Shown here in pieces: positions 22,795 through 29,860 of a DNA stretch of 29,860 bases (its first letter is position 1; every line of letters begins with the position of its first letter). The DNA lies in the NCBI GenBank assembly GCA_964542435.1, contig CAZIVE010000026.1, positions 1 to 29,860 on the forward strand, given 5' to 3'. A model generated the notes under the pieces. That model had not been told where the DNA came from and did no database searches. It was given only the letters and a program-made list of their open reading frames with translations. A program made the position numbers and the translations under genes. The stretch comes from CAZIVE01 sp964542435. GTDB taxonomy: Bacteria > Bacteroidota > Bacteroidia > Bacteroidales > Tannerellaceae.

Positions 22795-23787
22795 ATGGCG
22801 ATATTAGCATTTCAGAAACCCGATAAAGTATTAATGTTGGAAGCGGACAATTTCTTCGGTAAATTCGAATTTCGTCCGTTGGAACCCGGCTATGGCATTA
22901 CTATCGGTAATGCTCTGCGTCGTATTCTTCTGTCATCACTTGAAGGTTTTGCTATTACATCTATTAAAATAGACGGTGTATTGCACGAGTTTGATACAAT
23001 CCCGGGCGTAAAAGAGGACGTAACCAACATTATCCTCAATTTGAAACAAGTTCGTTTCAAACGTATTGTGGATGACATGGAGAATGAAAAAGTAAGTATT
23101 GTGGTTTCGGGAACGGAAGTGTTCAAAGCCGGCGATATTGGCAAACAGCTTACAGGATTCTCTGTTTTAAATCCTAATCTTGAAATTTGCCACCTTGATC
23201 CAAGTGCAAATGTTCAGATTGAATTGACCATTAACAAGGGTCGTGGTTGGGTACCAGCTGACGAAAATAGAGATCCCAATGCTGATGTTCATGTCATAGC
23301 AATAGATTCTATTTTTACACCTATTCGTAATGTGAAGTATTCTATCGAAAACTATCGTGTCGAGCAGAAGACAGATTACGAAAAGCTTATTCTTGAAATT
23401 TCTACTGATGGTTCCATCCATCCGAAAGAGGCTTTGAAAGAGGCTGCAAAGATTCTTATTTATCACTTTATGCTTTTCTCTGATGAGAAAATCTCAATCG
23501 AATCGGTTGATCAGGGTGATAATGAGGAATTCGATGAGGAGATCCTTCACATGCGTCAATTGCTGAAGAGCAAGCTGGCCGACATGGACCTCTCTGTAAG
23601 AGCATTGAACTGCCTGAAGGCAGCTGATGTGGAGACATTGGGAGATTTGGTTAAGTACAATAAGAATGATCTGTTGAAGTTCCGCAATTTTGGTAAGAAA
23701 TCTCTCACTGAACTTGATGAACTCCTTGAAGGCTTGAACCTTTCATTCGGTATGGATATTTCAAAATACAAATTAGATAAAGAGTAA
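22795..23787 (+). CDS. rpoA: DNA-directed RNA polymerase subunit alpha
   Basis: The alpha subunit assembles RNA polymerase and binds promoter DNA and activators. I place the start at ATG 22795 (MAILAFQKPDKVLMLEADNF); an in-frame TTG at 22786 would add only three residues. The 330 residues comprise an N-terminal assembly domain, with FGKFEFRPLEPGYGITIGNA and LRRILLSSLEG at the dimer interface. After an acidic linker rich in Asp and Glu comes a C-terminal DNA-binding domain with LSVRALNCLKAADVETLGDL and FRNFGKKSLTELDELL. The Arg and Asn of VRALNC and the Gly-Lys-Lys-Ser of FGKKSL match the UP-element-contacting residues in E. coli. Its position between rpsD and rplQ is canonical. Confidence 0.98.
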   Translation: MAILAFQKPDKVLMLEADNFFGKFEFRPLEPGYGITIGNALRRILLSSLEGFAITSIKIDGVLHEFDTIPGVKEDVTNIILNLKQVRFKRIVDDMENEKVSIVVSGTEVFKAGDIGKQLTGFSVLNPNLEICHLDPSANVQIELTINKGRGWVPADENRDPNADVHVIAIDSIFTPIRNVKYSIENYRVEQKTDYEKLILEISTDGSIHPKEALKEAAKILIYHFMLFSDEKISIESVDQGDNEEFDEEILHMRQLLKSKLADMDLSVRALNCLKAADVETLGDLVKYNKNDLLKFRNFGKKSLTELDELLEGLNLSFGMDISKYKLDKE

Positions 23788-23795
23788 TTTTAGCG

Positions 23796-24299
23796 ATGAG
23801 ACATAATAGAAAAATCAATCATTTGGGTCGTACAAATACGCATCGTGACGCTATGCTTTGCAATATGGCGGCTTCTCTTATCAAGAGTAAGAGACTGTTT
23901 ACCACAACGGCTAAAGCTAAGGCACTTCGCAAGTTTGTTGAACCGCTTATCACGAAGTCTAAAGAGGATACAACTCATTCAAGACGTATCGTATTCAGCG
24001 ATCTTCAGGACAAGGCTGCTGTTACGGAGTTATTCAAAGAGATCTCTCAGAAGATTGCAGATCGTCCGGGTGGATACACTCGTATCATCAAAACTGGCAA
24101 TCGCTTGGGCGATAATGCTTCCATGTGCTTCATTGAATTCGTCGACTATGATGAGAACATGAAGAAGGATGCTACCGTTAAGAAGGCTGCAAAGACAAGA
24201 CGTTCTCGTAAAAAATCTACTGCTGCAGTTGAAGCTACTGCTCCTGAAGCAGAGGCTCCAAAAGCTGAAGCTCCGAAGGCTGAAGATACAAAAGAATAG
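23796..24299 (+). CDS. rplQ: 50S ribosomal protein L17 with C-terminal extension
   Basis: L17 (bL17) binds near the tunnel exit. The first 125 or so of 167 residues match the family: MRHNRKINHLGRTNTHRDAM, KRLFTTTAKAKALRKFVEPL, DRPGGYTRIIKTGNRLGDNA and MCFIEFVDYDE. The remainder is an added low-complexity tail: a Lys/Arg run (KKAAKTRRSRKKS) and then an Ala/Glu/Pro stretch with near-repeats of APKAE. As far as I know, comparable tails occur in other Bacteroidetes. It is the last gene of the cluster, and a strong terminator follows. Confidence 0.97.
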   Translation: MRHNRKINHLGRTNTHRDAMLCNMAASLIKSKRLFTTTAKAKALRKFVEPLITKSKEDTTHSRRIVFSDLQDKAAVTELFKEISQKIADRPGGYTRIIKTGNRLGDNASMCFIEFVDYDENMKKDATVKKAAKTRRSRKKSTAAVEATAPEAEAPKAEAPKAEDTKE

Positions 24300-24320
24300 C
24301 AGACTAATTTTTTATATTGC

Positions 24321-24358
24321 AAAAGGACCATGTGATTCGTTCGCATGGTCCTTTTTTT
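24321..24358 (+). terminator. Strong intrinsic terminator of the ribosomal cluster
   Basis: AAAAGGACCATG (24321-24332) pairs perfectly with CATGGTCCTTTT (24344-24355) around an 11-base loop, and the stem runs into seven consecutive T residues (24352-24358). It lies 21 bases after the rplQ stop and is the only convincing intrinsic terminator in the window. Confidence 0.92.
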
Positions 24359-24542
24359 CATAAATCTCATATAGTGTTTCTATCAGATGGCTCAACCCAT
24401 TTTAATCAAATAAGAGTAAAAAGGTGATCAGGTAACGTCCAAGCAGGAATTTAGGCTTTTGAACAGTTACTTGGATAGTACCCGAGTATAAAATCAGATC
24501 CTTGGATACGTATTTGAATAGCGTCAATAATAGATAAAACAC

Positions 24543-24550
24543 TATCTTTG
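24543..24550 (+). promoter_or_regulatory. Promoter -7 box for the ECF sigma gene
   Basis: TATCTTTG fits TAnnTTTG exactly and ends 12 bases before the ATG at 24563, so the transcript would have a very short leader. The nearest TTTG upstream (24513-24516) is 26 bases away, outside the usual 19-21, so the -33 element is weak or absent. Two CTTGGATA repeats lie further upstream (24470-24477 and 24501-24508). Confidence 0.45.
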
Positions 24551-24562
24551 TAAAAATCTGAT

Positions 24563-25108
24563 ATGAAGCACGTCGATTTTAAAGAGATATACGAAAAGAA
24601 TTATCGCAGATGTTTTTTATTCGCTCTGTCTTATTTGCATGATGAGATGGATGCGGAAGATGTTGCTTCGGATTCCTTAGTCAAATATTGGGAGGTGTTA
24701 CGAAAAGATGAAACAACGGCCTCTCCTGCGCTCCTCCTTACTATCATTAAGAATCGTTCGCTCAATTGCCTTCGCAACAAAAGACTGCATCAGGATATTA
24801 TTACCAATGTCTCAGAAAGTTATGATCGTGAAATTGATATTCGGATTAATACGTTGGAGTCTTGCGATCCGCAGGAAATTTTTTCTATAGAAATTCACAA
24901 GATAATCGCTCAAACGATAAAATCATTGCCGCCACTTACACAGCAGATCTTTGAAATGAGCCGCTATGATTGCTTGTCTGTAAAAGAGATTGCGCTGGCA
25001 AAAAAACTTTCAGAAAAAGGAGTGGAATATCACATTACAAAAGCCCTAAAGGCACTTCGAATTGCCTTGAAAGATTATCTTCCTCTTTTCTTCTTCCTAA
25101 TTTCGTAA
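24563..25108 (+). CDS. ECF-type RNA polymerase sigma factor
   Basis: This 181-residue protein is an extracytoplasmic-function sigma factor. Region 2 (about 7-75) includes FKEIYEKNYRRCFLFALSYL, DAEDVASDSLVKYWE and TIIKNRSLNCLRNKR. Region 4 (about 117-170) includes SLPPLTQQIFEMSRYDCLSV and a helix-turn-helix ending KGVEYHITKALKALR. The last residues, DYLPLFFFLIS, are markedly hydrophobic. In Bacteroidetes such factors, paired with FecR-like anti-sigma proteins, activate nearby SusC/SusD genes. Here the anti-sigma gene follows after 62 bases and susC after that, so it most likely controls this module. It has its own -7 box and lies after the ribosomal terminator, marking the start of a separate transcription unit. 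Confidence 0.92.
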   Translation: MKHVDFKEIYEKNYRRCFLFALSYLHDEMDAEDVASDSLVKYWEVLRKDETTASPALLLTIIKNRSLNCLRNKRLHQDIITNVSESYDREIDIRINTLESCDPQEIFSIEIHKIIAQTIKSLPPLTQQIFEMSRYDCLSVKEIALAKKLSEKGVEYHITKALKALRIALKDYLPLFFFLIS

Positions 25109-25170
25109 AAATATCTTCCCATTGATTTAGGGATTTCTTCTCTTCGTGTGTCTTATGGTAAAACGGATGT

Positions 25171-26091
25171 ATGGACGAAGAGTTATTGCAGCGATATGTG
25201 AAAGGCACTGTCTCTGATGAAGAACGGGAGAAAGTGGCTCGCTGGTTGGAGGAAGATCCTGCCAACGTTAAGGAGTATCAATCGCTACATAAGCTCTATG
25301 ATATTTCGCTATGGAATGATGCATGCAAAGGACGGAGTCGCACTCTTTCATTCACATCTCATATCTTCAAAGAGGTAGTCAAGATAGCCGCTGTACTCAT
25401 TATCGGTGTGCTGGGCGCGTACTATTTCCTTAGCAAACCCGAAACAGTATCGATGCAACAGTTGGTCGTGCCTTCAGGCCAGCGCGCGGAATTGACTCTT
25501 TCCGATGGTACGAAAGTCTGGTTGAACTCACGTTCAAACTTAAAGTTTCCCAGTAAATTTCTCGGAAAGTTGCGTCAGGTTGAACTGGATGGTGAAGGTT
25601 ATTTCATGGTCAAACAAAATGCAAAACATCCCTTCATCGTCAAGACAAATCGATATGATATCCGTGTGTTAGGTACGGAGTTTAATGTCAAAGCATATAG
25701 CAACACCCATTATTTTGAAGCCTCATTATTAAAAGGATCCATTGAGCTATCGGGCATGGGATTGTCTTCAGCCGTGCTTTTGAAGCCTGATGAAAAGGCT
25801 GTACAGATTGGAAATAAGATTGTTGTCAGCGCTATTCCTGATTTCAACTACTACCAATGGAAAGATGGCATCTTCTATTTCTCCAATGAGACGATTGAAG
25901 ATCTGATCAATAAACTGGAAATCTATTACGATGTGAAGATAGTGATTCATAATAAAACATTGTCAGATTCTCGGTATTCCGGTAAGTTCCGTATCAATGA
26001 CGGAATAGAGCACGCTCTCAAAGTGCTTCAGCTTAGTAATAAGTTTACCTTTACGAAAGATGATGACAGCAATACGATTGTCATCAATTAG
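25171..26091 (+). CDS. FecR-family anti-sigma factor
   Basis: The 306 residues form a typical inner-membrane anti-sigma factor. The cytoplasmic N-terminus (1-68; MDEELLQRYVKGTVSDEERE, ARWLEEDPANVKEY) would bind the sigma factor. A single membrane segment spans about 69-87 (VVKIAAVLIIGVLGAYYFL). The periplasmic FecR domain (about 98-193) has VVPSGQRAELTLSDGTKVWL, GEGYFMVKQNAKHPFIVKT and VLGTEFNVKAY. A C-terminal domain of the DUF4974 type (about 233-303; FSNETIEDLINKLEIYYDVK) follows. By analogy with FecR, the periplasmic part would contact the N-terminal signalling domain of the SusC-like transporter downstream and release or activate the sigma factor. The start at 25171 gives the family's usual N-terminus. 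Confidence 0.93.
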   Translation: MDEELLQRYVKGTVSDEEREKVARWLEEDPANVKEYQSLHKLYDISLWNDACKGRSRTLSFTSHIFKEVVKIAAVLIIGVLGAYYFLSKPETVSMQQLVVPSGQRAELTLSDGTKVWLNSRSNLKFPSKFLGKLRQVELDGEGYFMVKQNAKHPFIVKTNRYDIRVLGTEFNVKAYSNTHYFEASLLKGSIELSGMGLSSAVLLKPDEKAVQIGNKIVVSAIPDFNYYQWKDGIFYFSNETIEDLINKLEIYYDVKIVIHNKTLSDSRYSGKFRINDGIEHALKVLQLSNKFTFTKDDDSNTIVIN

Positions 26092-26172
26092 TGATGACTT
26101 TGTTAACTATTCAATCTAATATTGTCAGACTAAAAAAACGCAATTGCCTATGATATAAAAAACAAGTAAAAA

Positions 26173-26201
26173 ATTGGGAGATGGTACCAGCACCTCCCAA
26201 T
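26173..26201 (+). promoter_or_regulatory. Hairpin in the leader upstream of susC
   Basis: ATTGGGAG (26173-26180) pairs perfectly with CTCCCAAT (26194-26201) across a 13-base loop that itself contains the palindrome TGGTACCA. No T-run follows (AAACATG), so simple termination is unlikely. It sits 60 bases before the susC ATG in a 170-base spacer. It could stabilise or separate the susC message from the sigma/anti-sigma message, or bind a regulator. I saw no clear TAnnTTTG promoter here, as might be expected if the local sigma factor drives susC. Confidence 0.5.
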
Positions 26202-26261
26202 AAACATGTCAATACGTGATATCCTTATTTCAAGTACTAACTAACTGTTCAATACAAAATT

Positions 26262-29200
26262 ATGAAAAAAAATTGTATTAGGGAACTATATGAATTATTC
26301 CCATATTCAAGAAAAGTGGATCGAATTATGAAACTAACAATTGTTACTCTTTTTTTATTTATCGGAAGTGTTTTCGCATCTCCGGTCTTTCCTCAAATGG
26401 CACGTGTTACTATTGCCAAGCAGAATGTGCCGACAAGGACCGTCTTGAATGAGATCGAAAAACAGACGGATTATTTGTTTGTGAACAATGCCAACATCGA
26501 TCTGAACAAAAAAGTTTCAGTGAAAGCTGTCAACAAGACCGTCGGTGAAGTCCTCTCCACGCTTTTCGAGGGCACGGATGTCGTCTATGCCATGGAAGGC
26601 AGCAACATCATGCTTATGAAGAAAGAGGCTTCGAAAGCAAAGAGGAACGACGAAGTCAAGTCTGTACAGCAGCAGAGAGATCGAAAAGTGACCGGAATCA
26701 TTAAGGATTCGAAAGGTGAGCCATTGATCGGAGCCAATGTCGTTGTGAAAGGTACAACCAATGGTACCATTACGGACATGGATGGCAAGTTCTCCATCAG
26801 CGCTCCTTCCGGATCAACTTTGCAGTTTTCCTATATCGGCTATCTGACACAGGATATTGCAGTGGGTTCACAGCAGAATCTGTCGATTGTCCTTGTGGAA
26901 GATTCCAAGACTCTGAGCGAGGTTGTCGTAACGGCATTGGGTATCAAACGTGAAGAGAAAGCCTTGGGATACTCCGTTCAGAAAGTGAGCGGCAGTGATT
27001 TGCAGGTTGTAAAAGGAACGGATGTTTCTTCCAGTTTGACCGGTAAAATCTCCGGACTTTCCGTAAGCAACAGTTCCGAGATCTCCGAGAAACCTACACT
27101 CGCCCTACGTGGTGAAACGCCTCTCGTCGTTATCGATGGTGTGGCTTATGGCAACATGACGTTGAGCGATCTTTCAGCTGAAGATATCGAGAGCATTGAT
27201 GTATTGAAAGGTGCAACGGCATCTGCATTGTACGGCGTCCGTGGACGTGGCGGTGCCATCATGATTACCACAAAGAAGAGCGGCAAGAAGGGAAGTCTCA
27301 CAGTCAATGTATCCAATAATACGATGTTCAGTGCCGGTTATCTGAAGATGCCGAAAGCTCAATCTTCATACAGCACCGGTAATTACGGACAGCTCGAATA
27401 CAACAGCGGATATGTTTGGGGTGATTATATGGACGGGCATGAAGTGGAACAGTATGATCCTGAAACCATGACCGTAAAATCGATGCCTTTGCTTTCCAAA
27501 GGTAAAAACAACCTCTCCAATTTCCTCCGTTCAAGTTTGCTGACCAATACCAACGTCAACATCTCTCAGTCTGGAGAACTTGGCGGCTTCCGCGTTTCTG
27601 CTACGCAGATACATCAATTGGGTGAATATCCCAACACGAAGTTGGACAAGTACATGATTAACGGCGGAGGAAACATTACCTATAATAAGTTCAAACTGGA
27701 TGCAAGTTTCTCCTATAGGAAAGACAAAGCGCCCAATATGCCTAAGGTAAACTACGGTAATGGTAATATCTTCTACAATATGCTGGTTTGGGGCGGCACC
27801 GAATATGACATACGTGATTTCAAGAACTATTGGAAGATCAAAGATCAGAAGGAAAATTGGCCTTTTGAAGCTTGGTATGATAATCCCTGGTACATTGTCA
27901 ATGAGAGAATCGATAAGCAGGACAATGACCTGTTCAATACCAATGCAACGCTGACGTATGACATTATGAAAGATTTGTCCGTGATGTATCGTACCGGTTA
28001 TGATACCTTTACGAATACGGAAGAACGTCGTCAATCTGTTGGAGACAGCGGTCAGAGAAGAGGATATTACGAATATGCTCAATACATCGGATCCAGCTTT
28101 AACAACGATTTGATCGTGAATGGTAACTACAAGATCAAAGATTTTGGCATCAACGGCATCGCCGGTCTTTCTTCTTATTGGTACAAGAATACCAATTTTG
28201 ACTCCTATACGCGTGGCGGACTTTCCGTTCCGGGATTCTATTCTTTGAATGCTTCGGTTGAAAGACCGGGGGTAAGCAAGACCATCAAGGAAAAAGTGTT
28301 GTACAGTGTGTATGGTAAACTGGGCTTTTCATGGAAAGATGCAGCCTATCTGGATGTGACCGGACGAAACGACTGGTCATCCACATTGCCCTCTTCCTCC
28401 AGATCCTATTTCTATCCTTCTGTTTCAGGAAGTATTCTTCCAACGGCCTTTTATAATCCGTTCAAGAATGTCCTTGACTTTTGGAAACTGAGAGCTTCTT
28501 GGACCATCGCCAAGAAGGATTTGGATGTATATGAAACGAACCGTGTATATGATGTAACGACCGATGTTTGGAATGGTTTGTCAACAGCTACCTATCCTAC
28601 ATCTTTGCGTGATCCGAATGTGAAGCCGGAGACAGAACGCTCTTATGAGTTCGGTACGGACTTCCGTTTCTTCAACAACCGTTTAGGATTTGATTACACC
28701 TATTTCACACGCCTTCGTTACGATCGTCTGATCAGTGCGCCTATTTCGCTGTCTTCAGGTTCCGAGTACATTACGACCAATACCGATGAGGAATTGAAGC
28801 AAAAAGGTATGGAGTTCTCCGTAACCGGAAAACCGATTGTGACGAAAGATTTCCAATGGGAAGCTACGTTCAACGCATCCTATTGGCATTGGTATTACAA
28901 TAAACTCGATCCGGTTTACAGTTCTCAGGATCCGAGAAAGGCAAAGGGTGAACGTTATGACAAGTTCTTTATGACGGATTGGGTACACGATAACGACGGG
29001 AATATTGTTCATCAGGCAGGTCTTCCGGTTAAGAACAACTTCCAGACTGTGATGGGTTATAAAGATCCTAAAGTATATCTGGGCTTTACCTCCAGATTGA
29101 CATACAAGAATTTAAGTTTGAATGTTTCTCTTGACGGGCGTATCGGTGGATTGATGTATTCATGGACGGAACAGGCCATGTGGCAATCCGGAGCACATCC

Positions 29201-29648
29201 CGACAGTGACAACAAATGGAGATATGACGAGGTCGTCAACCACAAGCTGAATTATATCGGTAAGGGTTCGAAGGTCGTCAGTGGTACGGCGACGTTCGAT
29301 CCTTACGGAAAGGTCCTTTCTGATAACCGTGTATTCGCACCGAACGACGTAGCTGTTTCTTATCAGAGCTACACGACGGTCTATAACGAGAACCCTTGGG
29401 ATCATCAGGCAAGACAGAACATCAAAGACGCTTCCTTTATCAAGCTGCGTGAAGTGGCACTTAATTATACGGTGCCGACAGAGTGGGCTCATAAATTACT
29501 GATGAAGAATGCTGTTGTCGGTTTTGTGGCTCAGAATCTGTTGATGTGGACGAAGGCATTCAAGTTCTCGGATCCCGATCGTGGACTGGAGAATCTGAAC
29601 TCGCCTACGGCAAGATATTTAGGCTTTAATATTAATCTAACCCTGTAA
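26262..29648 (+). CDS. SusC/RagA-family TonB-dependent outer-membrane transporter with STN domain
   Basis: The product has 1128 residues. A long basic N-region precedes a hydrophobic signal segment (about 24-39), with cleavage near SPVFPQ. Next come an STN signalling domain (about 48-120; RVTIAKQNVPTRTVLNEIEK), a carboxypeptidase-regulatory-like domain (about 142-213; VTGIIKDSKGEPLIGANVVV, DGKFSISAPSG) and the SusC signature LSEVVVTALGIKREEKALGY (about 218-237). The plug domain has LRGETPLVVIDGVAYG and SIDVLKGATASALYGVRGRG, and the rest is a beta-barrel ending in an aromatic/Leu strand (YLGFNINLTL). It would import a ligand together with the SusD-like lipoprotein encoded downstream, powered by TonB. 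The STN domain fits signalling to the adjacent FecR-like protein. An in-frame ATG at residue 23 is an alternative start, but long N-regions are common in this family. The substrate cannot be told from the sequence. Confidence 0.95.
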   Translation: MKKNCIRELYELFPYSRKVDRIMKLTIVTLFLFIGSVFASPVFPQMARVTIAKQNVPTRTVLNEIEKQTDYLFVNNANIDLNKKVSVKAVNKTVGEVLSTLFEGTDVVYAMEGSNIMLMKKEASKAKRNDEVKSVQQQRDRKVTGIIKDSKGEPLIGANVVVKGTTNGTITDMDGKFSISAPSGSTLQFSYIGYLTQDIAVGSQQNLSIVLVEDSKTLSEVVVTALGIKREEKALGYSVQKVSGSDLQVVKGTDVSSSLTGKISGLSVSNSSEISEKPTLALRGETPLVVIDGVAYGNMTLSDLSAEDIESIDVLKGATASALYGVRGRGGAIMITTKKSGKKGSLTVNVSNNTMFSAGYLKMPKAQSSYSTGNYGQLEYNSGYVWGDYMDGHEVEQYDPETMTVKSMPLLSKGKNNLSNFLRSSLLTNTNVNISQSGELGGFRVSATQIHQLGEYPNTKLDKYMINGGGNITYNKFKLDASFSYRKDKAPNMPKVNYGNGNIFYNMLVWGGTEYDIRDFKNYWKIKDQKENWPFEAWYDNPWYIVNERIDKQDNDLFNTNATLTYDIMKDLSVMYRTGYDTFTNTEERRQSVGDSGQRRGYYEYAQYIGSSFNNDLIVNGNYKIKDFGINGIAGLSSYWYKNTNFDSYTRGGLSVPGFYSLNASVERPGVSKTIKEKVLYSVYGKLGFSWKDAAYLDVTGRNDWSSTLPSSSRSYFYPSVSGSILPTAFYNPFKNVLDFWKLRASWTIAKKDLDVYETNRVYDVTTDVWNGLSTATYPTSLRDPNVKPETERSYEFGTDFRFFNNRLGFDYTYFTRLRYDRLISAPISLSSGSEYITTNTDEELKQKGMEFSVTGKPIVTKDFQWEATFNASYWHWYYNKLDPVYSSQDPRKAKGERYDKFFMTDWVHDNDGNIVHQAGLPVKNNFQTVMGYKDPKVYLGFTSRLTYKNLSLNVSLDGRIGGLMYSWTEQAMWQSGAHPDSDNKWRYDEVVNHKLNYIGKGSKVVSGTATFDPYGKVLSDNRVFAPNDVAVSYQSYTTVYNENPWDHQARQNIKDASFIKLREVALNYTVPTEWAHKLLMKNAVVGFVAQNLLMWTKAFKFSDPDRGLENLNSPTARYLGFNINLTL

Positions 29649-29661
29649 TCCATCAAAAGTC

Positions 29662-29860
29662 ATGAAAAAATTAATATATAGTTTGATGCTTTTATCGGCG
29701 CTGTCATCTTGTGGCAGCATGGACGATATAAATTTGAATCCGGATACGCCGACGACGGTTACGCCTGACTTCCTTGCGACGGAGATTATCCTGCAGAATA
29801 CGACGAGCGATGCCAGCAAATGGCTGTTCGGAGATTCGTGGATCGTCAAATCCACCTCTT
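29662..29860 (+). CDS. SusD/RagB-like nutrient-binding lipoprotein (3' partial)
   Basis: The gene starts 13 bases after susC and runs off the right edge, giving 66 visible residues. It opens with a lipoprotein signal peptide (MKKLIYSLMLLSALSSC; lipobox ending at Cys17), then GSMDDINLNPDTPTTVTPDF and a segment containing LATEIIL. That N-NPDTPT-VTP-F pattern is typical of the SusD-like family, probably the SusD-like_2 branch. These surface lipoproteins cap the SusC barrel and bind the nutrient. Assignment rests on the N-terminus and its place after susC, because most of the protein is outside the window. Confidence 0.88.
   Translation, partial: MKKLIYSLMLLSALSSCGSMDDINLNPDTPTTVTPDFLATEIILQNTTSDASKWLFGDSWIVKSTS

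Noticed and set aside
24359..24562. Possible tRNA, small RNA or CRISPR in the gap before the sigma gene
   Set aside because: No cloverleaf, no regularly spaced repeats beyond the two CTTGGATA copies, and no terminator-bounded transcript could be recognised.
27531..28082. 183-codon open frame on the - strand
   Set aside because: It is antisense to the susC barrel region with no recognisable motifs; such shadow frames are expected opposite coding sequence.
29637..29855. - strand frame opposite the SusD-like gene
   Set aside because: The + strand carries a clear lipoprotein signal peptide and SusD-like N-terminus, so this is a shadow frame.

Overview
The window comes from a member of the Bacteroidetes, most likely the order Bacteroidales. 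The evidence is a FecR-type anti-sigma factor next to an ECF sigma factor and a SusC/SusD outer-membrane pair, promoters of the phylum's TTTG / TAnnTTTG type, mostly no Shine-Dalgarno sequence before start codons, and ribosomal proteins with the phylum's characteristic sequences (for example L17 with a long Ala/Glu/Lys tail and a zinc-free L36). Every gene is on the + strand. The exact genus cannot be read from the sequence alone.

Region 1 (1-5846) is an envelope-biogenesis and repair block. It holds the 3' end of a parvulin-type peptidyl-prolyl isomerase, a complete SurA-like chaperone/isomerase with two parvulin domains, a large OstA/LptA-like protein, a small uncharacterised protein with a C-terminal membrane anchor, and mutL. 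Tight spacing (a 4-base overlap, then gaps of 28 and 10 bases) suggests co-transcription.

Region 2 (5847-6326) is a 480-base AT-rich gap containing a Bacteroidetes promoter just upstream of rpsL.

Region 3 (6327-24358) is a complete str/S10/spc/alpha supercluster: rpsL-rpsG-fusA, then rpsJ-rplC-rplD-rplW-rplB-rpsS-rplV-rpsC-rplP-rpmC-rpsQ-rplN-rplX-rplE-rpsN-rpsH-rplF-rplR-rpsE-rpmD-rplO-secY-map-infA-rpmJ-rpsM-rpsK-rpsD-rpoA-rplQ. It makes the core of both ribosomal subunits, elongation factor G, IF1, the SecY channel, methionine aminopeptidase and the RNA polymerase alpha subunit. No internal terminator is visible, and the cluster ends at a strong intrinsic terminator. Only a few genes (rplW, rplF, rpmD, perhaps rplE) carry perfect Shine-Dalgarno sequences. 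The rpsL-rpsG, rpsN-rpsH and rpsK-rpsD spacers hold hairpins that are candidates for feedback regulation.

Region 4 (24359-29860) is an accessory nutrient-uptake module: ECF sigma factor, FecR-like anti-sigma factor, a SusC-like TonB-dependent transporter carrying an STN signalling domain, and the 5' end of a SusD-like lipoprotein. Together they form a surface-sensing loop in which ligand binding at SusC is relayed through the anti-sigma factor to the sigma factor. No carbohydrate-active enzyme is visible in the window, so the substrate is unknown.

Most of the window is conserved housekeeping sequence. I found no clearly new system. The observations most worth checking are the selective Shine-Dalgarno sequences, the degenerate MutL nuclease motif, the shortened isomerase at the left edge and the structured spacers in the ribosomal cluster.
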